The notes beneath the pieces were generated by a model. That model searched no databases. It was not told where the DNA came from and saw only the letters and a program-made list of their open reading frames with translations. Both the position numbers and the translations under genes were made by a program. From assembly GCA_944332995.1 (NCBI GenBank), contig CALVKR010000011.1:1-44563 (forward strand): a stretch of 44,563 nt of DNA, given 5' to 3'. Each line of letters begins with the position of its first letter. Within the stretch, counting starts at the first letter, position 1. Positions 41,063-44,563 of this stretch are shown in pieces. The DNA comes from an uncultured Clostridia bacterium. Its GTDB lineage: Bacteria; Bacillota; Clostridia; Christensenellales; CAG-917.

Positions 41063-42445
41063 ATGGCAAAACTCACTATGGACAAACTCGTCGCACTCTG
41101 CAAAAACAGAGGCTTTATCTACCCCGGCAGTGAAATTTACGGCGGTCTTGCAAACTCGTGGGATTACGGTCCGCTTGGCGTGTTGCTTAAAAACAACATA
41201 AAAGCGGCTTGGTGGAAAAAATTCGTCGTCGAGTCGGAATATAACGTCGGACTTGACAGTGCGATACTTATGAATCCGTCCGTTTGGAAAGCGTCGGGTC
41301 ACATAGGCGGTTTTTCCGATCCGCTCCTCGACTGCAAAGGCTGTAAAGCCCGTCACAGAGCGGATACCTTGATTGAAGAATATATGAAAAAGAAGGGCAT
41401 CGAAGAAAACATTGCCTCGTGGACAAACGAGCAAATGGAAAGCTATATTGCCGAACACAAAATCCCCTGCCCGATATGCGGCAAATGCGACTTTACCCCT
41501 ATAAGAAAATTTAACCTTATGTTCAAGACCTTTCAGGGCGTCACGGAAGACAGTGCGTCCGTCGTATATCTCCGCCCCGAAACGGCTCAGGGCATTTTCG
41601 TAAACTTCAAAAACGTATTGAGGACAACGAGAAGAAAAGTGCCTTTCGGCATAGGTCAGGTGGGAAAGAGCTTCCGTAACGAGATAACGCCCGGCAACTT
41701 TATCTTCAGAATAAGAGAATTCGAGCAAATGGAACTTGAGTTTTTCTGCAAGCCCGGCACAGACCTCGAGTGGTTTAAATATTGGAAGGACTTTTGCCAC
41801 AATTGGCTTTTAGAACTCGGAATAAAGGACGAAAACTTAAAGCTTCGTGACCACGACAAAGACGAACTCTGTTTTTACAGCAAGGCGACAACCGACTTCG
41901 AGTTTTTGTTCCCGTTCGGCTGGGGCGAGCTTTGGGGCGTTGCCGACAGAACGGATTATGACCTCAATCAGCATATGAAAGAATCGGGCAAGGATTTATC
42001 CTACGTCGACCCCGTGACAAACGAAAAATACGTCCCCTACGTCATAGAGCCGTCGCTCGGTGCGGACAGAGCGTTTCTTGCATTCCTTTGCAACGCCTAT
42101 GACGAAGAGGAAATCGACGGCGAAACGAGAGTGGTGCTTCACCTGCACCCTGCCCTCGCCCCCGTCAAAGTGGCGATACTCCCCCTTCAGAAACAGCTTG
42201 TCGAAAAAGCGGACGAGATATTCAAAAACCTCTCCAAAAAATACAGCTGCGAGTTTGACCTTTCAGGCTCCATCGGCAAAAGATACCGCCGTCAGGACGA
42301 AATCGGAACGCCGTTTTGCGTGACCGTCGACTTCGACTCGCTTGAGGACAACACCGTCACCGTCCGTGACAGAGACACAATGAGCCAGGTAAGAGTGAGA
42401 ATAGACGAACTTGACAACTACTTTGCAAAAGAGTTTGCCTATTGA
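41063..42445 (+). CDS. glyS: Glycyl-tRNA synthetase (alpha2 type)
   Basis: This 460-residue class II synthetase charges tRNA-Gly. Motif landmarks are [16 protein letters not shown] near residue 25, [48 protein letters not shown] and [16 protein letters not shown], then an anticodon-binding domain from about residue 365. A zinc-type insertion carries CKGCKARH and CPICGKC. It is the homodimeric form, distinct from the bacterial alpha2beta2 GlyQS. The start has GAAGG upstream. Confidence 0.95.
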   Translation: MAKLTMDKLVALCKNRGFIYPGSEIYGGLANSWDYGPLGVLLKNNIKAAWWKKFVVESEYNVGLDSAILMNPSVWKASGHIGGFSDPLLDCKGCKARHRADTLIEEYMKKKGIEENIASWTNEQMESYIAEHKIPCPICGKCDFTPIRKFNLMFKTFQGVTEDSASVVYLRPETAQGIFVNFKNVLRTTRRKVPFGIGQVGKSFRNEITPGNFIFRIREFEQMELEFFCKPGTDLEWFKYWKDFCHNWLLELGIKDENLKLRDHDKDELCFYSKATTDFEFLFPFGWGELWGVADRTDYDLNQHMKESGKDLSYVDPVTNEKYVPYVIEPSLGADRAFLAFLCNAYDEEEIDGETRVVLHLHPALAPVKVAILPLQKQLVEKADEIFKNLSKKYSCEFDLSGSIGKRYRRQDEIGTPFCVTVDFDSLEDNTVTVRDRDTMSQVRVRIDELDNYFAKEFAY

Positions 42446-42537
42446 TATGCTTTGCCTGTTGATATGTTATTGCAAACTCGCTACAAGGTTTTTAACCTTT
42501 AAAACGCATTTAAATTTGCGACAAACACATTCAGGTT

Positions 42538-42586
42538 TAATGCAAGTAACAACATTTAGCCTTAACGAAAGTAACAGCATTTAGCC
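42538..42586. repeat. 25-bp imperfect tandem repeat after glyS
   Basis: TAAYGMAAGTAACARCATTTAGCC (core at 42538-42561) recurs at 42563-42586, a period of 25. Another duplication, TTGATATG at 42443 and again 17 bases later, spans the glyS stop. No gene lies between 42446 and 42932. Confidence 0.6.
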
Positions 42587-42616
42587 CATCATTTAAAATA
42601 AATAAATTAAAATAAA

Positions 42617-42807
42617 CAAAGTTTAAAACTTACAGTTAAGCTAAAACATAATAAATAAAAAATATACAAGTTTAAAAATAAGCTTAATAAAAAAACAAGT
42701 TTAAAACTTATAGTTAGCCTTAAAACATAATAGAGAGATAAGCAAATTTAAAACTTATAGTTAGTGGTATAATAAAAAAATATCAAGTTTAAAACTTACA
42801 GTTATCA
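42617..42807. repeat. CAAGTTTAAAACTTA repeats
   Basis: The near-palindromic core GTTTAAAACTTAYAGTTA recurs at 42621, 42699, 42746 (as ATTTAAAAC) and 42787, with a shorter copy at 42670. The spacings are 49, 29, 47 and 41 bases, and the intervals are A-rich and themselves partly repeated (CTTAAAACATAATA-like). It is an irregular intergenic array, not a CRISPR. Confidence 0.65.
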
Positions 42808-42808
42808 T

Positions 42809-42835
42809 AAAAAAACGGCAATATGCCGTTTTTTT
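42809..42835. terminator. Bidirectional terminator, glyS / BspA-like gene
   Basis: A 12-bp stem (42809-42820 with 42824-42835) with an ATA loop has seven A and seven T residues at its two ends. It can end both the glyS transcript and the minus-strand lipoprotein gene. Confidence 0.85.
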
Positions 42836-42932
42836 TGTTTTTGCAAAGCCGCAAATTTAAAACCTGCGGCTTTGCCTCTCCGATTTTTAAAAAGAGTTGA
42901 ATTTTTCCTTTGTTTTGCTTGACTTAAATTTT

Positions 42933-44489
42933 TTACACTCTCACCGTGCCGTTTGAGCAAACCACCTTAGTAAACGGCGTACCATAATTCCAATTACTAC
43001 CCTTGCTGATTGCATTCCACTGCGCCACTGTGCCTTCAAATGTGACAGAAGTTAGCGAGGTGCAACCAAGGAACGCATGCATGCGAATGCTCGTTACGCT
43101 GTCCGGTATGGTGACAGAGGTAAGCGAGGTGCAACCATTGAACGCATAATATCCTATGCTCTCTACGCTGTTTCCTATTGTGACAGAGGTAAGCGAGTTG
43201 CAATAAGAGAACGCTCTACTTCCTATACTCGTTACGCTGTCCGGTATGGTGACAGAAGCAAGCGAGTCGCAACTATAGAACGCTTCTTCTCCTATGCTCG
43301 TTACGCCGTCTCCTATTGTGACAGACTTAAGCGAGTCGCAACTATAAAACGCCTCCACTCCTATGCTCGTTACGCCGTTTCCTATTGTGACAGAGGTAAG
43401 CGAGGTGCAATCATAGAACGCATCATCTCCTATGCTCGTTACGCTGTCAGGTATGGTGACAGAGGTAAGCGAGGTGCAACCGGAGAACGCCCTATATACT
43501 ATGCTCGTTACGCCGTCTCCTATTGTGACAGAGGTAAGCGAGGTGCAATTATAGAACGCATACGCAGGTATCTTCTGTACGCTATCTCCGAATGTTACCG
43601 TTATCCCATTTTCTTCTTCGCCCGCATTGTAGAACACATCACTCCTGCTCGTAAAATCATTAACAGACACTGCATTCCAGTTGATTTCCGTCAATCTCGG
43701 GCAACCAGCGAACGCATTATCTCCTATGCTCGTTACGCCGTCTCCTATTGTGACAGAGGTAAGCGAGGTGCAATTATAGAACGCATGATCTCCTATGCTC
43801 GTTACGCCGTCCGGTATGGTGACAGAGGTAAGCGAGGCGCAACTGGAGAACGCATATTCTCCTATGCTTGTTACGCTGTTTCCTATTTTGACAGAGGTAA
43901 GCCAGCTGCAACCGGAGAACGCCCAATCTCCTATGCTCGTTACGCTATCCGGTATGGTAATACTTGTTCCTCTATAACCTCTAAAGGCATAACTACCAAT
44001 AGTTCCTATTGCCGGATTGTTTCCCCAGTTTATTTCCGCCGTGCAGCCGTCAAAAGCATTGCTTCCTATACTCGTTACGCCGTCTCCTATTGTGACAGAG
44101 GTAAGCGAGGTGCAACCTTTAAAAGCATTGTCGGAAATTGAAGATACGTTATCACCTATCACAACTTCTTTTAGCGTTGCCGTCACGTTTGAGCGAGGAG
44201 CGGCGCCTGAAACTATTTTACCGTTTTCGTCTTTAAACTCCAACACAACACTGCCGTTGCCTATTTTTTCTTTCACACCGCCTGCGCTTTGGTATATTTG
44301 CGTGAGGTCATCGCCCTCAAAAAACGTGACGCCCTCTTCGGGGAGCATATCTCCCATGAGGTTATATGTTAACTTGCTGTCATCTGTTGAAGTTTGCGTT
44401 TCGGAATTGTCATCGCAAGCTACTAATACAAAAGCCACTATTAAAGAAAAAACTAAAACGACTAAAACTAAAAATAATTTCCATTTCAT
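42933..44489 (-). CDS. BspA-like leucine-rich-repeat lipoprotein
   Basis: This 518-residue protein is a surface lipoprotein: a signal helix ending in VLVAC with the lipidated cysteine at residue 25, an acidic linker, then about 15 copies of a 23-residue repeat of the LRR_5 (BspA) type such as TSVTIPDSVTSIGDDAFYDC. IPDSV and IGDGV versions partly alternate. Three irregular units interrupt the array, one containing NDFTSRSDVFYNAGEEENG. A capping segment TVAQWNAISKGSNWN closes it, a common end in this family. Related proteins bind host or matrix components, but the ligand here is unknown. The DNA is a 69-bp tandem repeat, prone to recombination. GAGGAGAG lies before the start; its promoter probably lies at the window edge. 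Confidence 0.9.
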   Translation of the reverse strand: MKWKLFLVLVVLVFSLIVAFVLVACDDNSETQTSTDDSKLTYNLMGDMLPEEGVTFFEGDDLTQIYQSAGGVKEKIGNGSVVLEFKDENGKIVSGAAPRSNVTATLKEVVIGDNVSSISDNAFKGCTSLTSVTIGDGVTSIGSNAFDGCTAEINWGNNPAIGTIGSYAFRGYRGTSITIPDSVTSIGDWAFSGCSWLTSVKIGNSVTSIGEYAFSSCASLTSVTIPDGVTSIGDHAFYNCTSLTSVTIGDGVTSIGDNAFAGCPRLTEINWNAVSVNDFTSRSDVFYNAGEEENGITVTFGDSVQKIPAYAFYNCTSLTSVTIGDGVTSIVYRAFSGCTSLTSVTIPDSVTSIGDDAFYDCTSLTSVTIGNGVTSIGVEAFYSCDSLKSVTIGDGVTSIGEEAFYSCDSLASVTIPDSVTSIGSRAFSYCNSLTSVTIGNSVESIGYYAFNGCTSLTSVTIPDSVTSIRMHAFLGCTSLTSVTFEGTVAQWNAISKGSNWNYGTPFTKVVCSNGTVRV

Positions 44490-44563
44490 AATCTCTCCTC
44501 TCTTAAAATGGTCAACCTTTTAGTTTTCCATTTTTCATTGAATATATTATTCGGTGAAAAAAA

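Noticed and set aside
42617..42807. Possible CRISPR array, because cores begin GTTTAAAAC
   Set aside because: The repeat is under 25 bases, spacing is irregular (29-49), the intervals are A-rich and partly repeated, and no cas gene is present.
43077..44141. 354-codon plus-strand frame with repeated tyrosine/arginine-rich units
   Set aside because: It is the antisense shadow of the 69-bp repeats of the BspA-like lipoprotein gene.

Overview
The window reads as a chromosomal segment of a low-to-mid GC Bacillota, most likely an uncultured gut Clostridia lineage; this is an inference from gene content and style, not from a marker gene. The pointers are a split transketolase, a ThiT thiamine S-component under a TPP riboswitch, a CdaA-type diadenylate cyclase, an alpha2-type glycyl-tRNA synthetase, a BspA-like leucine-rich-repeat lipoprotein, a tiny high-cysteine hydrophobic protein, strong AGGAGG-type ribosome binding sites with some TTG/GTG starts, and sigma-A promoters with 16-17 bp spacers. 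No rRNA, tRNA, insertion sequence, phage gene or CRISPR array was seen. The genes look like ordinary core metabolism; the unusual material lies mostly between them.

Layout. 1-1905: split transketolase (minus). 2319-2822: LURP-one-related protein. 2920-6338: folate operon folC-folE-folP-folBK (minus), translationally coupled throughout. 6428-8303: DUF5058 membrane protein plus membrane partner (plus), with a small structured leader. 8683-10503: intracellular GH2 glycosidase (minus). 10674-11237: YfcE-like phosphodiesterase. 11409-12880: TPP riboswitch and an enlarged ThiT. 13244-13861: thiamine pyrophosphokinase. 14124-14822: TcdA-like protein, apparently leaderless. 14870-18151: consensus promoter, roughly 390-nt structured leader and a MacB/FtsX-type ABC transporter. 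18678-23827 (minus): operon holA - unknown membrane protein - cdaA - DUF1015 - lysC. 24268-28269 (minus): polar amino acid ABC importer plus a second, separately transcribed binding protein. 28635-29177: phosphoribosyltransferase. 29547-34765: ilvB-ilvN-leuA-cimA. 35060-39480 (minus): coaX, hom, malQ, phosphopantetheinyl transferase, acyl carrier protein. 39823-40284: divergent TspO-like protein. 40502-40678: 15-cysteine microprotein. 41063-42445: glyS. 42933-44489: BspA-like lipoprotein.

How the genes work together. lysC and hom feed the aspartate family; ilvBN, leuA and cimA make the branched-chain precursors, with citramalate synthase implying a threonine-independent route to isoleucine. 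ThiT and ThiN supply the thiamine diphosphate used by acetolactate synthase and transketolase. CoaX starts coenzyme A synthesis, CoA donates the phosphopantetheine that the transferase puts on its overlapping acyl carrier protein. The folate operon covers GTP to dihydrofolate apart from a few steps not present here.

The best candidates for something undescribed are the long structured leader before the ABC transporter (14905-15295), the cdaA operon with an unknown six-helix membrane protein where CdaR would usually lie, the cysteine-rich microprotein followed by two GAAA-tetraloop hairpins, and several families of short intergenic tandem repeats, including a 14-bp GCAAT-phased repeat inside the transcribed leader of glyS.
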